64,000 nucleotides of DNA, taken from Diphasiastrum complanatum. Taxonomy: Eukaryota > Streptophyta > Lycopodiopsida > Lycopodiales > Lycopodiaceae. Location: positions 6,388,316-6,452,315 of the forward strand of contig CM055096.1 of NCBI GenBank assembly GCA_029204225.1, given 5' to 3'. Positions 1-11,492 of the stretch are shown here, piece by piece; the stretch's first letter is position 1; every line of letters begins with the position of its first letter. The notes under the pieces were generated by a model. That model did not search any database, was not told the origin of the DNA, and was given only the letters and a program-made list of their open reading frames with translations. A program made the translations under genes and the position numbers.

Positions 1-736
<736 letters not shown>

Positions 737-1207
737 TTAAAATTTGCATGCCAGAGAGACAACTTGATCAGGAAATGAAACCAACGTACCAGCCATCAAC
801 CAACATGCTATGGGAGAATAGCTTATCACCTGCAATGCGCTCGTAATGGTCGGAAGTCTTCTGGCGAGACGTGCGTTGGTGCTACAGAACACCAACCGCT
901 CCAACTGACTCACTCTCAGCCTGTTTCTTCTCCTCGTGTGAATGAGTGCCCATGTGCTCCAATTACGCTCACGCACGGAGGCAGTGCAATCCTGTGGTAC
1001 ATGCAATGAAATGGTTTAGCACATGTGCACGGGTGGAACGTCAACGAAACACAGCAATGGAGGATGAAATGAGATGCATACCTGAGAAAGGACACGCAGT
1101 GCAAGACGCTGTATGGAGGGATAGGTGCTACCGAACATGGTCCACCAGGTAATGGGAAGCTGCCTCCTCTCTGGATCCTGAGCAGCCGGGTGGCCGAACG
1201 TGCCCAT
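737..1207 (-). pseudogene. hAT C-terminal dimerisation region of transposase
   Basis: The minus-strand translation contains RERNWSTWALIHTRRRNRL followed by LERLVFCSTNARL, the conserved end of the hAT transposase, which mediates dimerisation and completes the RNase H-like fold. Upstream (1016-1207) an FGHPAAQDPERRQLPITWW segment precedes it in the usual order. A stop lies between these two blocks, near 1015. The homologous block in copy 2 is at 15880-16320. The call rests on the spacing and identity of the conserved Trp, Arg-Asn and Asn residues. Confidence 0.8.
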
Positions 1208-2540
1208 GCTGAAACGATGCAGCTAGCTCCTCCATGAGCCTGATAGATCCAAACCAATGTGTGGACCCACCCTGTGAATGTACTCAAGCCAATCCGCCTC
1301 GAGCTCCCTGTCTGCGATCTGTGTCGGAGAGAGGAAGAGGGGATGCAGTATGTGTGCAACGCTGTGGATACTCCTGTGGAAGTAGTTCCACCGTGTCTCC
1401 AGATGAACTTCAGCTCGGTCATCCTGCAGGTGAGAGGCATGTGGTTTAGGGCATTATGGAAAAACGTAACCGACAGAAAAACAAACCAACAACTACTGAA
1501 AAGATAAAGACCAATTACATTACTATACTGCTTACCTCTTTGGCTACAAGATGGGCAGCTGCAGGAACTGTCCAATCCGGTCCATGAGCTCATACACCAG
1601 TCCAAGTGTCGACCCCTCGCTATCAGCCATGTGGAGCACAATGTAGAGTGGTCGAAAGAGTCCTGACAATGTATGTGCATCCCTCCAGAACTGGTCTCCC
1701 TTCACCGTGGAAGAAAAGTGCTCTCCATCCTCTGTGCGCTGAAACGTACTGGCACGCCAAAGATCACTGGCAACCATCTGTAGAAGCTGCGCCCTACACC
1801 TGATCAAACGGTCGATGACCACCAAGTCGAATGCAAAGCGTGTGGGGGCTGGCTTACGGAGGTCCAGATGGCTAAATACCCGAAACATGGCAAGAACACG
1901 CCTCTTCCTGGTGACTTTTGTCACTAGGAAGAGGGCCTCACAAACGATGGCTCTAACCCAAGGAAGTGCACCTATGTCCCCCATCAGAAGGTCTATGTAG
2001 TGCGCTGCACAGGGGGTATGAACGATGTGAGGGAACTCGGCCTCTAACATGACACCCATCTGAATGCAGTTGGTGGCATTGTCCGTCACCACCGTGATGA
2101 CATGCTGTGGGCCTATGGACAGGATGGAAGACCTGATGACATCAAACATGAACTCTGCAGATATGACTCTCCCCCCCCTACTGGAATCCACGGCCCTCAA
2201 AAACTGTGTGCCCATGCAACTGGAGACCAAGATGTTGAGGATTGGCCTCCTCCCGACATCAGTCCAGCCATCGGACATGATGTTGCAACCGTAAGTGGCC
2301 CAGTGGCGGCGTAGAGGCTCCATCTCTCTAGACAAGGACTTGACCCTATCCCTCAACATGTGTGTGCGGACAACCTCTGAACTAGGGACTCTCCAGCTAG
2401 GGCTGACAGACTATGCAAGGCGGAAGGCCCTTCTGAAGGGCTTAGAGTCGGTGATGGCAAATGGAAGGTTTAGCTCATAAATCAGACTGGCCACGGCCTG
2501 TGTGGCCTCTCTGTCCATGTGCGGCTGATGCGCGCCGCGA
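1208..2540 (-). pseudogene. hAT transposase core (DUF659 / RNase H-like)
   Basis: Catalytic core of copy 1. An open stretch from 2359 down to 1544 carries SDGWTDVGRRPILN, a VVTDNATNC motif and PCAAHYIDLLMGDIG, all characteristic of DUF659-type hAT transposases; the Asp residues of the first two motifs are in the catalytic positions. An N-terminal part of the same domain (IYELNLPFAITDSKPF) lies just upstream at about 2420-2540 and contains one stop. A 102-base intron with GT and AG ends fits 1434-1535, after which RWNYFHRSIHSVAHILHP continues the domain. Of the two copies, only this one keeps the core. It is degenerate but the catalytic motifs survive. Confidence 0.85.
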
Positions 2541-2545
2541 ATGCT

Positions 2546-3160
2546 CTACTGCCTAAGAACTCTCCCTGCTGGCCGACGGGTAGCGGACCTCCAGCATGGT
2601 GCACCAATCGTGACGGGAATGGATGATGACGCGACAGGCTGGGCACTAGTGGATGCATCGGCTGTAGACGTGGAATGGGGAGAGTGGGATGCACTGGCAG
2701 GGATGGGTGCAGCAGCATAAGTGGGGTGCACTGGTGGAGGGGGCAACATTTGGCATGGGATACGAAAACTGCTAGCTAGGGAGGTCATCCGGATGGGAAG
2801 GGAGGGAGGAAGGGATCTCCTCAACATCCTCGAAGGCCTCGTCACCAGCATCCTGGGCCTGCTCGGGTGGCGAAGAATCCATGAGAAAGTCGTAACTGGG
2901 GGAGTGCGAGCAACAGTAGGTGGTGGTGGAACCTCAGTGGCAACTGGGGGACGCGATGAGACGGGATCCACCGGAATGGGTGAAGATGGGGGTGCGTGTG
3001 GCGGAACTGTCTGAGGGGGATGAGGGGCAGTGGGACTGGACGAGGATGCACTCCCTCTCCTCGTGCGTGCCAGCCAAGCATGTAGCGACTCGGGGTCAAC
3101 CACGTAAGGAGCAGTGCAAAACCGGAAAACACCCTCTGAAATGGTGTTCTCCCCCGCCAC
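2546..3160 (-). pseudogene. Proline/serine-rich linker of hAT transposase
   Basis: Open minus-strand stretch between the BED finger and the DUF659 core, rich in Pro, Ser, Thr and His (for example PPHAPPSSPIPVDPVSS). Low-complexity linkers of this type separate the DNA-binding finger and the core in many hAT proteins. It has no recognisable domain. It may be in part intronic. Confidence 0.5.
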
Positions 3161-3170
3161 AAGACGTGGC

Positions 3171-3408
3171 CCCTAGGTGTCCAGAAGTCGCTGCCTGACG
3201 GGGCCGGACATGCTGGCACAAGGGAGTGTGCCACCATTTTTGGCACATGCACCGAGCAGGTGGCTTTTAAAGCGAGTGAGGGTGACAACGAACTCGACCA
3301 GACAATATCCACAGCGCACGATCTTTGCACCGGACTTGTTGGACTTGTCGGGAACCCGCTTGACAATGTCCACTTCGTCCCACAGATCGGCAAGGTTAGA
3401 TGCACCAT
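3171..3408 (-). pseudogene. BED-type zinc finger, N terminus of hAT transposase
   Basis: The minus-strand translation reads LWDEVDIVKRVPDKSNKSG, then IVRCGYCLVEF and FKSHLLGACAKNGG. The Cys-x2-Cys and His-x4-Cys pairs match the BED finger that binds transposon ends. An ATG lies just upstream (near 3399), but relative to copy 2 one base is missing two codons after it, so the finger is out of frame with that ATG. The fourth ligand (Cys) is present here but is Arg in copy 2. A stop follows at about 3171, ahead of the linker. Confidence 0.75.
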
Positions 3409-3634
3409 TTTTGTAGAAGGAATTGGGGAAAAAAGGCGGAGATGATCGTGAGTGCGCTAGGAGGTGGAAGGCTAGAAAAACCACAGCAATGGCCGAAATA
3501 GTAGTAGCAGGGGCGGAAGTAATTTGTGCAACGCGAAGACAGTGTGATGGCGAGGAGGGCGCGGACATCAGGAAGAGGGCGCGATGGGCAGGGAGAGATG
3601 AAGCGAGGGGGGGGGGGGAAATTAGGGCAAATAT

Positions 3635-4391
3635 TGTAGTGGGTTTCTTTGCTTGCCTAACCTGAATCCAAGATCTAGTCAATCTAGCATCAAAGAGACG
3701 GAGTTAGTTGTCACGCGGAGGTTCGTTCCCATGAGAGCGATAGTATAGTTCAGATTTCAACATGAATGGAGGATCTAACACTAACATCCATTAACACTAA
3801 GCATTAACACTACATCCATTAACCCTACTTCCATTAACCCTAAATCCATAACAATGATAGAAACTTACACTCCTCTCTCTCCTTTTCTCTCTCACAAAAA
3901 GCATAAGAAATAACAATCCCAATAATGATCAAATCCAACAATTAGCAAATACAAAGGAAACATGAGGAATGGAGGAAAAGAGAGGAAGCAAGGACATTCA
4001 TCAATCCATTTCTAAAGAGAACCAATCTGCTTTATTGAAATGAGGAAATGAACATCAGGAGCAACTCGAGTTGGTCCCTTTTTATAGTAGAGAGGAGGAC
4101 CCTGGCCTCAAAATCCTATTGGTCCAGTCTTGCCTCTCTTTTTATTCAAATTTAAAAAAGTGTGGAAACCATCAAAATTGGAGGGAAACCCAACTTTATT
4201 CACTAACTTGACATTTAGGCCCTGCGACATTAAAAGTCCCGCAAAAAGGCCTAAAGTCCTTTATTAACTTTTAACTAATTAATCAAATAACTATGTGATC
4301 ATCGGGTTGGACTTACACACGCAGGGTGCCAAATCCCTCTCACTTATTAACTACGGTTAGGGTTGCCTTGGGATCCGCAAACCCTCCAACA
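3635..4391 (-). repeat. 3' LTR of the gypsy element
   Basis: About 757 bases with TG...CA ends in the minus sense. It carries a TATA-type box near 4079-4087 and an AATAAA signal (TTTATT at about 4031-4036), so the U3-R-U5 layout is recognisable. Apart from a ~340-base insertion in the partner at 14127-15214, the two LTRs look nearly identical by eye. Confidence 0.9.
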
Positions 4392-4403
4392 GTATCCCCC
4401 ACC
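4392..4403 (-). promoter_or_regulatory. Polypurine tract of the gypsy element
   Basis: On the minus strand GGTGGGGGATAC lies immediately before the 3' LTR. This is the expected position of the plus-strand DNA primer. Confidence 0.65.
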
Positions 4404-4441
4404 AAAACTGGTGGCGGTCCCATGACACCTGCAATATGCAG

Positions 4442-5822
4442 TTATCGGGGACTTTTATTTGCTTCGCGCCGAATCTTAATTAAATGATACTGCACCTTCT
4501 CCATAAAGTCAAGGCGTGCAGTATTGAAATCCAAGTTGTGTGGCAGGAAACAACGGTGGGCTCCGGCAATCCACTTGGAAGTTGCCCATGAGGTGAAGCG
4601 GGATTCCCAAGAGCCTCCCATCATAGCTGCGTGGAAATACAGTCGAGCAATCGGCAGCTGATCTTTGATTTGCTCTGAGGCCATCGGCTTATTTGGATCG
4701 AATGCCAGGGTAGGAAGGCAATCGTCCCATTTGGTTGCCACTGACGCCAACAGAGTTAAATCTTTAGCAAACATTGCCGATTGTGGCACCGTTGGATCCG
4801 GAGAGTGGACATACTCTCTCTGATATGCTTGTAAGGCACGGTGGAAGTCCACTGAAATGTTCCAGTTGTAAGGCTGATGGATGATTGGCCAATTGGGCGT
4901 ATGGATGGTGATTTTGTCCATAGCCAATCCCAAATCTTTCCATTTATGTCTTCGCGACTACCCGCAACTGGCGAGGGCTTGCGACGTAACTCCTAATTGA
5001 TTCTGGAGTTTTCTCAAAAACCGTGATTCTCCATGCCGGCTGCTCTCCCAGTGCAGGTATTTTGTCCAATTCTTTGCCGGCCTCGATCTCGGAGGTCTTA
5101 AATTTCAGAACCCATCCACCACGTGAGGACTCATGCGGATGTTGCTTTAAGAAGGTCTGGATCTGGTCCTCGACGCTGATGGGCCTTCTGAATAAATGTC
5201 TTGTCCTTGATGAGGATGGACCCGCTTGTACTGCCGGTATGGTTGGCGGTTGATCTGCTAGATCTGGAGCTTCCCCCTGGTCCATGCTCGAATCAATCCC
5301 TGTATCCATTGGTACAGCTTCTTGGCGCGGACGGGAGAATTGCGGCATGACCGGGACGGGGATTTGTGGTCCGGCTTCCAACACTTGAGCGGCTGCTTTT
5401 TCATAGGCGGTGATGGCCTCTTTTGCCTTTGCCAACTCGGTTGAAGCTGCTCCTTTGAACCTATCAAAGCGGCCTTGGAATCCCTGCTCCGCAAGGGTCA
5501 TCCACTGAGTGACCATGCTTGTGCTAGGAAGAATCATGATGTCCGTTGCAGATGGGACATCACGATGGATAGTATAGTGCGGAGACTGGGAAGTATCGGT
5601 AGAAGACATGATGATCAGAAAGGAATTTATAAACGCGTGAAAGTGTATCAGAAGGCAATGCAGGAAATTTGGAAGGCTTTGGTCGCAAGAAAAATTCGCA
5701 AGAGCTTCGCTAGCACAAGTGAGGAATGAATCGAATTCAGCCAACTTATAGGTGAATTTGGTGGGTCCATTACACTGAATAGTAGTTTGGCTGATCAGTT
5801 CTGAACAAAAATTTGCAGGCAT
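4442..5822 (-). pseudogene. Extra ORF after integrase in the gypsy element, function unknown
   Basis: Two minus-strand open stretches, 5822-4944 and 4933-4442, appear to be one protein split by a single-base shift near 4945: reading on in the other frame gives WKDLGLAMDKITIHTP. The first part, whose likely start is the Met of MSSTDTSQSPHY, has a charged Ala-rich segment (AKAKEAITAYEKAAAQVLEA) and a Pro-rich region. The second has a hydrophilic segment and ends FMEKVQYHLIKIRREANKSPR. I see no signal peptide, membrane span or known domain. The position between integrase and 3' LTR is where env-like or accessory ORFs occur in some plant gypsy lineages. I do not recognise the family. Confidence 0.5.
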
Positions 5823-5867
5823 GTGCAGTACTGTAAAAATAGGCTTTAAAAATCTCGGCGAAGGTTT

Positions 5868-6319
5868 CTAGGGATCTGAACCTATCAGGCGAACGTTTTC
5901 AGGGCTGGCGAAGGATGAACCTTCGCCCAGACATCCAAATCTGATTATAATATTTTCATATAGAAACTTGGCCATAGATTTCGCATCAGCCACTTTGACA
6001 GCTTTGGCTTCAACCCACTTGGTCATATAATCAGTTGCGACGATAATGTATTGGGCCTGAGATCCTTGCGCAGCAGGATGAATAGGACCAACATAATCCA
6101 GTCCCCATTTTTCAAACGGTGCTTGCGATAAAACCGGATCATAATTCTGTCGAGTAGGCCGTCGTGCTCGCTGGCAGACATCACATGTCTGAATAAAATT
6201 TTCTGTGTCCTTATGAAGCGTAGGCCACCAACATCCAGATTGTAAAAGTTTGCGAACAGTAATATCTGCAGAGAAGTGTCCTCCACCCATGCCATCATGT
6301 GAAAACATGATTAAATCTG
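5868..6319 (-). pseudogene. Gypsy integrase, C-terminal fragment
   Basis: The minus-strand translation contains SHDGMGGGHFSADITVRKLL, then CWWPTLHKD and CDVCQRARRPT (the HHCC zinc-binding part of gypsy integrase), then EKWGLDYVGPI and VATDYMTKWVEAKAV (start of the DDE core, with its first Asp). The core is truncated: after IIIRFGCLGE the sequence no longer follows the family, so the second Asp and the Glu of the DDE triad are missing. The N-terminal piece lies at 9419-9593, on the other side of the copia insertion. Confidence 0.85.
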
Positions 6320-6775
6320 TGTTAGAAGTAATAAATGATAATGTTAGTTTCCCATAGGTTACTTTGACCCAAAAGGTTGAGACTTGTGTAACCATGGGTT
6401 AGGTTTATTATTTAGACCATGTTAAGTCAGTTTTAGTTGAGTTGGACCCAATTTTGGTCCAGTAGTAATTCGTGGGTCCAAGTAAAGTCTAACTATGTTA
6501 AGAGACCCTATCTTGACTTTTGGGGGTGACCTATAATTAGTAGTGGGTCTTGGAAGGTTCTAGAACTTAGGGTTTTGGAAGAGTCTAGGCCCTTGGAAGG
6601 CCTATTTATATGTACCCAGTGTTCATTTGTAATTCATTCCCTTTCAAGCATTGCTACTACTTTCTCTCTCCTTGAGGGCGCCTAACCCTCTCCCTCTTCT
6701 TCTGCTTCTTCCTCTTTTTCTTCTTGTATATGGAGATTGAATGTTAGAAGGATCTCGGCACTTTGATTTCTTACA
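6320..6775 (+). repeat. 5' LTR of nested copia-type element
   Basis: 456 bases, nearly identical to 8966-9413. It ends ...TTACA next to the primer site. It carries GAGGGCGCC near its 3' end, a motif repeated several times in the interior. Confidence 0.92.
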
Positions 6776-6788
6776 TGGTATCAGAGCC
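6776..6788 (+). promoter_or_regulatory. Primer binding site (initiator-Met tRNA type)
   Basis: TGGTATCAGAGCC immediately follows the LTR end and is complementary to the 3' end of initiator methionine tRNA, the usual primer of plant copia elements. Confidence 0.9.
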
Positions 6789-7615
6789 ATGGATCTTCTA
6801 TGCTTGATTTAGGGCGCCCTACCAAAAGAGATCGTCTTCACTTAGGGATCACAAAAATTTAGCACCTTTGCTGATTTTTTGGAGTGAAGATCCGTTTTTT
6901 TGACTCTTTTCCGTTTTGCAGGAGGGCGCCACACATCAAAGAAGATAACAGGATTTTGGGCGCCCAAAAATCAGGTTGTTGTTTGCTGATATTTCAGGTT
7001 GCAGGAAGGCGCCATTAATTATCTTCTTCGAGGCTTCTTTTAGGTTGCCCACATCCGTGTAGGTTTATCCTACTTCCGTTGGTCCGCTGCTGCCCTATTT
7101 TTCAGATTGGCTCCTTTGCAGGAGGGCGCCCATTTACAAGCAATTTCTATTCTTCTGATTTGGCTAAAAAATCAGCACCTTTGCTGATTTTACAAAGTGA
7201 AGATCCGCTTCTTTTTGCTTGTTTCCAGGTGTGGAAGAAGGCGCTAATTTTTTTGTGATGATCCGATCACATTCCGAGACTGAAAATTGGACAGCATATT
7301 ACCATTTGTAGGGTGTTGCAACAGCCCTATCCGTGTGTGTATTGTTCACACTTTTTGACAAGAAAGAAGGGTTCCGAAAAAAGCTTTGTTGGAAGCTAAC
7401 CTGATTCTTTGCTTGCTGGTTTTTGAGTTTGTAATGCAATTTCAGGCTGAAATTTTCAGCACACAAGGCTTGTAGGAGGGCGAGTTCCTACATCCATCTA
7501 ATGTGTGGTTTCGACACATTCCGGTGCTGATTTGTCAGATTTGATACTTGCTGGTTTTTGTGTCTTTTAGGGCACATTTAGGGTTTGAAAAAGTTTATCT
7601 TCTTGGCTGGTTCTT
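6789..7615 (+). other. Leader of the nested copia-type element
   Basis: Non-coding leader with recurring GGAGGGCGCC-type motifs (for example 6921-6930 and 7121-7130, with variants near 6955, 7003 and 7238) and a duplicated block around AGCACCTTTGCTGATTTT at about 6860 and 7173. No long ORF. Confidence 0.7.
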
Positions 7616-8779
7616 ATGGCAAGAGATTTGGGAGCGATTCATACTTGTTCAGGTGAAGATATGTTGGATGGCACCAACTATTCTTCATGGAGTTGCAAGC
7701 TGAGATTTTGCATCGACGTGATGATCAAGATTTTATTGGTAACAAGATCTATCTTATATCATTTGAGATTTTGCAAGACCTCTAAAAGTGCTTGGGAAAC
7801 ACTTTTAAAGATGTACCGAATAAAGGATTCATCATCATGCTTTCTCCTCTCTAGTTCATCCTCTTTGAAAGTAGAAGGGCAAAGTCATGCAAAGTTTGAT
7901 CATTGTCTTTCTACAAGTACAAGTTTGCATCGGAATGTTGGTATGGTAAAGCATTCTTCTTCTCTTGAGCCATTTGTTGCAAATGATGGATGCATTAGTG
8001 AAGAACTTTATGAGCAAGCTTCTCAAGATAATGTTTTGGAAAAGGCTGAAATCAAGCATTCTTTGAAGCCATTTTGTACTAATGGAGGAGGGAAAAAAAT
8101 CATGTCAATTAGTACATTGGTTCAAAGTGGCGTGTTGCTGGATTTTTTGAGTGTTCAAAGTGGCAAGTTGTTGGTTTTTTTCTTGAAGATGGTGGACACC
8201 AAATTCAGCCATGGCTTATTAATCATTTTCAGTCCATGTTACATCGTGAGCATCCTATTATGCATCGGGAATGGCCTACGGAAGGTTTTTGAACAGCAAG
8301 GTCCACATTTGGAACACTTTGGAGAGCAAAGTGTTGGTGATTTTGTGGCTGTTGGACAGCCTACTACAGCCTCTTGTTGGTTGTCCGAGTCTTTGCGGGA
8401 TAGCAAAGCATCTTTTTACCTTGGAGGAAACACACATGCCTCACCAAAATCAGTACCTTATGCTGATTTTCATGTTTTGATGCGTACTTCTTATGATGAC
8501 GGTGTTGTCTTACCTAGTGTTGGTGAGCAGATCATTGATAGTAAGATTTGGGAGGATGTGATGGTAAAAGAGTATCATACTCTTCTTTATGTTTCTTGTG
8601 GTAAGAAGACTTATGGAATCATGTGGGAACCATTGATGGATTGCAAATCCATATTTCGGCTTGTGGCTGGTTTTCTGGTTACCTACTTTGGATGGAGCAT
8701 GCTTGTCTTCACTCTTCGACTTAATGCTACTGCACTTCGTATTCTACATCTCTTCTACATCGGGCATGATTGGGGCTGA
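7616..8779 (+). CDS. 387-residue ORF of nested copia-type element, gag-like start
   Basis: Uninterrupted ORF. Residues around 17-40 (MLDGTNYSSWSCKLRFCIDV) and 55-70 (KTSKSAWETLLKMYRI) fit the start of the copia gag capsid (the 'Y..W' and 'AW..L...Y' motifs). The remainder has no zinc knuckle or protease motif and cannot be matched to a family. The start shown is the first ATG of the open frame. Non-autonomous plant LTR elements sometimes keep only a gag-like ORF. Whether this one is translated is unknown, but an open frame of this length in a ~3 kb element is notable. Confidence 0.5.
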   Translation: MARDLGAIHTCSGEDMLDGTNYSSWSCKLRFCIDVMIKILLVTRSILYHLRFCKTSKSAWETLLKMYRIKDSSSCFLLSSSSSLKVEGQSHAKFDHCLSTSTSLHRNVGMVKHSSSLEPFVANDGCISEELYEQASQDNVLEKAEIKHSLKPFCTNGGGKKIMSISTLVQSGVLLDFLSVQSGKLLVFFLKMVDTKFSHGLLIIFSPCYIVSILLCIGNGLRKVFEQQGPHLEHFGEQSVGDFVAVGQPTTASCWLSESLRDSKASFYLGGNTHASPKSVPYADFHVLMRTSYDDGVVLPSVGEQIIDSKIWEDVMVKEYHTLLYVSCGKKTYGIMWEPLMDCKSIFRLVAGFLVTYFGWSMLVFTLRLNATALRILHLFYIGHDWG

Positions 8780-8965
8780 GATTTTGGCTACTTCGATTAC
8801 TTCAAGCTGAAGTTTTTTTTGGCGGCATTAAGCTTGGACAACAAGCTACATCTTTTCTTTTTCGGCTACATGGAGTTTTGGGCAACATGCAACACTTTGC
8901 ATTTTTGTTGCAATTTTTCATACTTCATGTCATGTTATGTTTTTTACATTATCATTTAAGGAGGT

Positions 8966-9413
8966 TGTTAGAAGTAATAAATGATAATGTTAGTTTCCCA
9001 TAGGTTACTTTGACCCAAAAGGTTGAGACTTGTGTAACCATGGGTTAGGTTTATTATTTAGACCATGTTAAGTCAGTTTTAGTTGAGTTGGACCCAATTT
9101 TGGTCCAGTAGTAATTCGTGGGTCCAAGTAAAGTCTAATTATGTTAAGGGACCCTATCTTGACTTTTGGGGGTGCCCTATAATTAGTAGTAGGTCTTGGA
9201 AGGTTCTAGAACTTAGGGTTTGGAAGATTCTAGGCCCTTGGAAGGCCTATTTATATGTACCCAGTGTTCATTTGTAATTCATTCCCTTTCAAGCATTGCT
9301 ACTACTTTCTCTCTCCTTGAGGGCGCCTAACCCTCTCCCTCTTCTTCTTCTTCTTCCTCTTTTTCTTGTATATGGAGAATGTTAGAAGGATCTTGGCACT
9401 TTGATTTCCTACA
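8966..9413 (+). repeat. 3' LTR of nested copia-type element
   Basis: 448 bases, partner of 6320-6775 with only scattered substitutions and a few small indels. Preceded by the AAGGAGGT purine tract and followed by the target duplicate ATCTG. Confidence 0.92.
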
Positions 9414-9418
9414 ATCTG

Positions 9419-9593
9419 GTACTTCATGCGATAAAACACATCTTCGTAAAATATTATCGGATCCACGACGATACAATTGCCCTGCAATCAATTGATAAGG
9501 TTGAGCCTTATGAATCAATCGTCTTTTCTGTACTTTTGTCAAAAAGTCATTCGGTTGTCCTAGCATCAGGTACTCAGGCAGTTCATCATCCAC
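9419..9593 (-). pseudogene. Gypsy integrase N-terminal fragment
   Basis: The minus-strand translation reads FLTKVQKRRLIHKAQPYQL, then GQLYRRGSDNILRRCV, the region between RNase H and the integrase zinc finger in gypsy pol. The frame continues into SHDGMGGGHF at about 6300 once the copia-type insertion (6320-9413) is ignored. Confidence 0.8.
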
Positions 9594-9620
9594 TTCAGTA
9601 TTAACTGGTGCGGATTCAAT

Positions 9621-9935
9621 TCACGAAACGTGATCGGCTAGATAATGTTGCTTTCCCTTTCTAACCACAATTCGAAAGTCAAATCTAGTCAATAATAATA
9701 ACCATCTTGCAATACGTCCAGTATTACACGTCTTGTTTACCAAGTAAAGTAACGGTTGATGATCCGTATAAAATGCAAAGTGCGTTGCCATGAGGTAGCG
9801 ACGAAATTTCCGAACATAAAAAATCATGGCTAGCGCTTCACGTTCTGTTGTTGAATAATTCTTCTTTGGATCTGTAAGTTGTCTGCTTGCAAATCGCATG
9901 GGATAATTCTTCTTATAGTCACCTGGCTGCGTCAA
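9621..9935 (-). pseudogene. Gypsy RNase H domain
   Basis: The minus-strand translation contains RFASRQLTDPKKNYSTTERE, MIFYVRKFRRYLMATHFAFY and TDHQPLLYL, the standard gypsy RNase H motifs, with the Glu of TERE and the Asp of TDH among the catalytic residues. It degrades the RNA strand during reverse transcription. It is in a different frame from the RT end, so the polyprotein is broken by frameshift. Confidence 0.88.
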
Positions 9936-11171
9936 GACTGATCCAATGGCGTATTTTGAGGCATCCGTATGAACGTGAAACTCTATCTGGAGAACGCAGT
10001 ATTGGTGCTGAAGTTAATGCTTTTTTTAACTCTTCAAAGGCTTCTAACGCCTCTACTGTCCAAATAGGAACAATAGTTAGTTTGTATATAGGTCGTGCTA
10101 AATCCGCAAAGAAGATAATAAAAATTCGACAGTAGTTCGCATGACCCATAAACACATAAACTCCTCGAATTGTTGCTGGCGGTGGCAGTTCCACAATAAC
10201 TTTGATCTTAGAATAATTGGTGGCAATACCATGTCTTGATATCACATGTCCAAGCACAACTCCGTGCGAAACCCATATCTGGCATTTTTCTGGATTTAGA
10301 GAAATCTGATATTTGCGGCATCTTTCAAATACTTTCTCCAATCGATCCAGGTGCTCTGTATCTGTACTATGAACTCCCAAGTCGTCCAAGTAAATTTCAA
10401 GGAATTTCTGCAGATAATCTTTAAAGGCAAATTGCATTACTTTTGGAATGAACTTGGTGCATTACAGAGTCCAAACGACATTACTTTGTAAGCATAGGTG
10501 CCCCATTCTGTTGCAAAAGCAGTTTTGTGGCGATCGGCAGGTGCAATCTTAACCTGGTTGTAACCACTAAATCCATCCAGGAAACTATAAGCTTCCGCTC
10601 TAGCAAGGCGATCCAAAATGCTTTCAGTAAAAGGTAATGGAAAATGATCCTTCCGTGTCACTTTATTCAATGCTTTGAGATTCACACAGATTCGCAATTT
10701 CCCATTTTTCTTAGGAACAATGACAATTGATGAAATCCATTCTGTATGCTCGATCTCATAAATAAAATCGGCGTCAAGCAATCTCTGAAGTTCTTTCTTT
10801 ATCAGATCTGCCACATTAGGATTACAGCGATAGAACTTTGTAACCTTTGGTACTGCATCAGGAACTAAAGGTATGGTATGTTCAATCACTGATGTCGGAA
10901 TACCCTTCAAATCTTGATAAGTCCATGCAAAGCAATCTTGATACTTAATAAGTAACAAACGGAGTGCTTGATACTGTTCAGTAGTAAGTTGTGATCCCAC
11001 TTGTGCAATCTTTTCCGGTTCTCCTGGTTCGGCAAGATTCATTGGCTGCGTTCTAGCTGGGCCATCGTAAACCTCTTTAGATTCCGGCATGTGTTCTTCA
11101 GGTTCACGATGTGCTTTAGGTAGCATGATAACCACATCATCTAGTGTATAACGTTTAAAATGCTCTGGCAT
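9919..11171 (-). pseudogene. Gypsy reverse transcriptase
   Basis: Two minus-strand stretches, 11171-10437 and 10437-9919, joined by a frameshift at about 10437. The first holds YQDCFAWTYQDLKGIP upstream, then WISSIVIVPKKNGKLRICVN, SFLDGFSGYNQVKIAP and FGLCNAPSSFQK. The second begins with the catalytic block EIYLDDLGVHS (YLDD, where FVDD or YIDD is usual) and continues through CQIWVSHGVVLGHVIS. The motifs are those of Ty3/gypsy RT, and the CFAW-Y-D-GI signature points towards Tat/Athila-like lineages. Confidence 0.9.
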
Positions 11172-11492
11172 ATCATGCTGGACTACATTTGCTTTGCTTC
11201 TCTTTTTGGGAAAGGACTTGTCCTGGATCTTGGTTTAGCCTTCTTAGCAGGAATTGATCGTGGAAGTGATGACTTTCGGGATGATAAATCTTTCTTCACA
11301 GGTGAAGACTTCCTAGACGATGATGTCTTGCTGAAAATCTGACTTGAAGAATCATTCTTGACTTTTTCCATTTGCCTTTATCCAATAGAGGTGGCACTTC
11401 CTTTGAATCGATCTTTGGAGGGGGATTTTCCCATCTCAGGACCGTATTATAATGTTGCTTAGCTTGTTTCTTCGTCATCGAACCTGTGATCC
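11172..11492 (-). pseudogene. Gypsy gag-protease remnant between the copia segment and RT
   Basis: The minus-strand translation just after the copia junction reads SMTKKQAKQHYNTVLRWENP, then PPLLDKGKWKKSRM. It is lysine-rich and not copia-like. It lies where the gag end and protease of the gypsy element should be but shows no D-S/T-G protease motif. The gypsy protease is therefore missing or unrecognisable. Confidence 0.5.

Larger units (their letters stand above)
6320..9413 (+). mobile_element. Short copia-type LTR element nested in the gypsy integrase gene
   Basis: Plus-strand element of about 3.1 kb flanked by ATCTG at 6315-6319 and 9414-9418. The LTRs (6320-6775, 8966-9413) begin TGTTAGAAGT and end in ACA, with a TATTTATATG box in U3. 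The primer site TGGTATCAGAGC (initiator-Met tRNA) follows the 5' LTR directly and a short AAGGAGGT purine tract precedes the 3' LTR. There is no protease, integrase or RT. The single large ORF only resembles a copia gag at its start. It is non-autonomous and younger than the gypsy element it interrupts. Confidence 0.9.

Noticed and set aside
6776-6790. TGGTATCAGAGC sequences (also 18078, 46751, 52364) as tRNA gene pieces
   Set aside because: They are LTR-adjacent primer sites, not tRNA genes; no cloverleaf can be formed around them.
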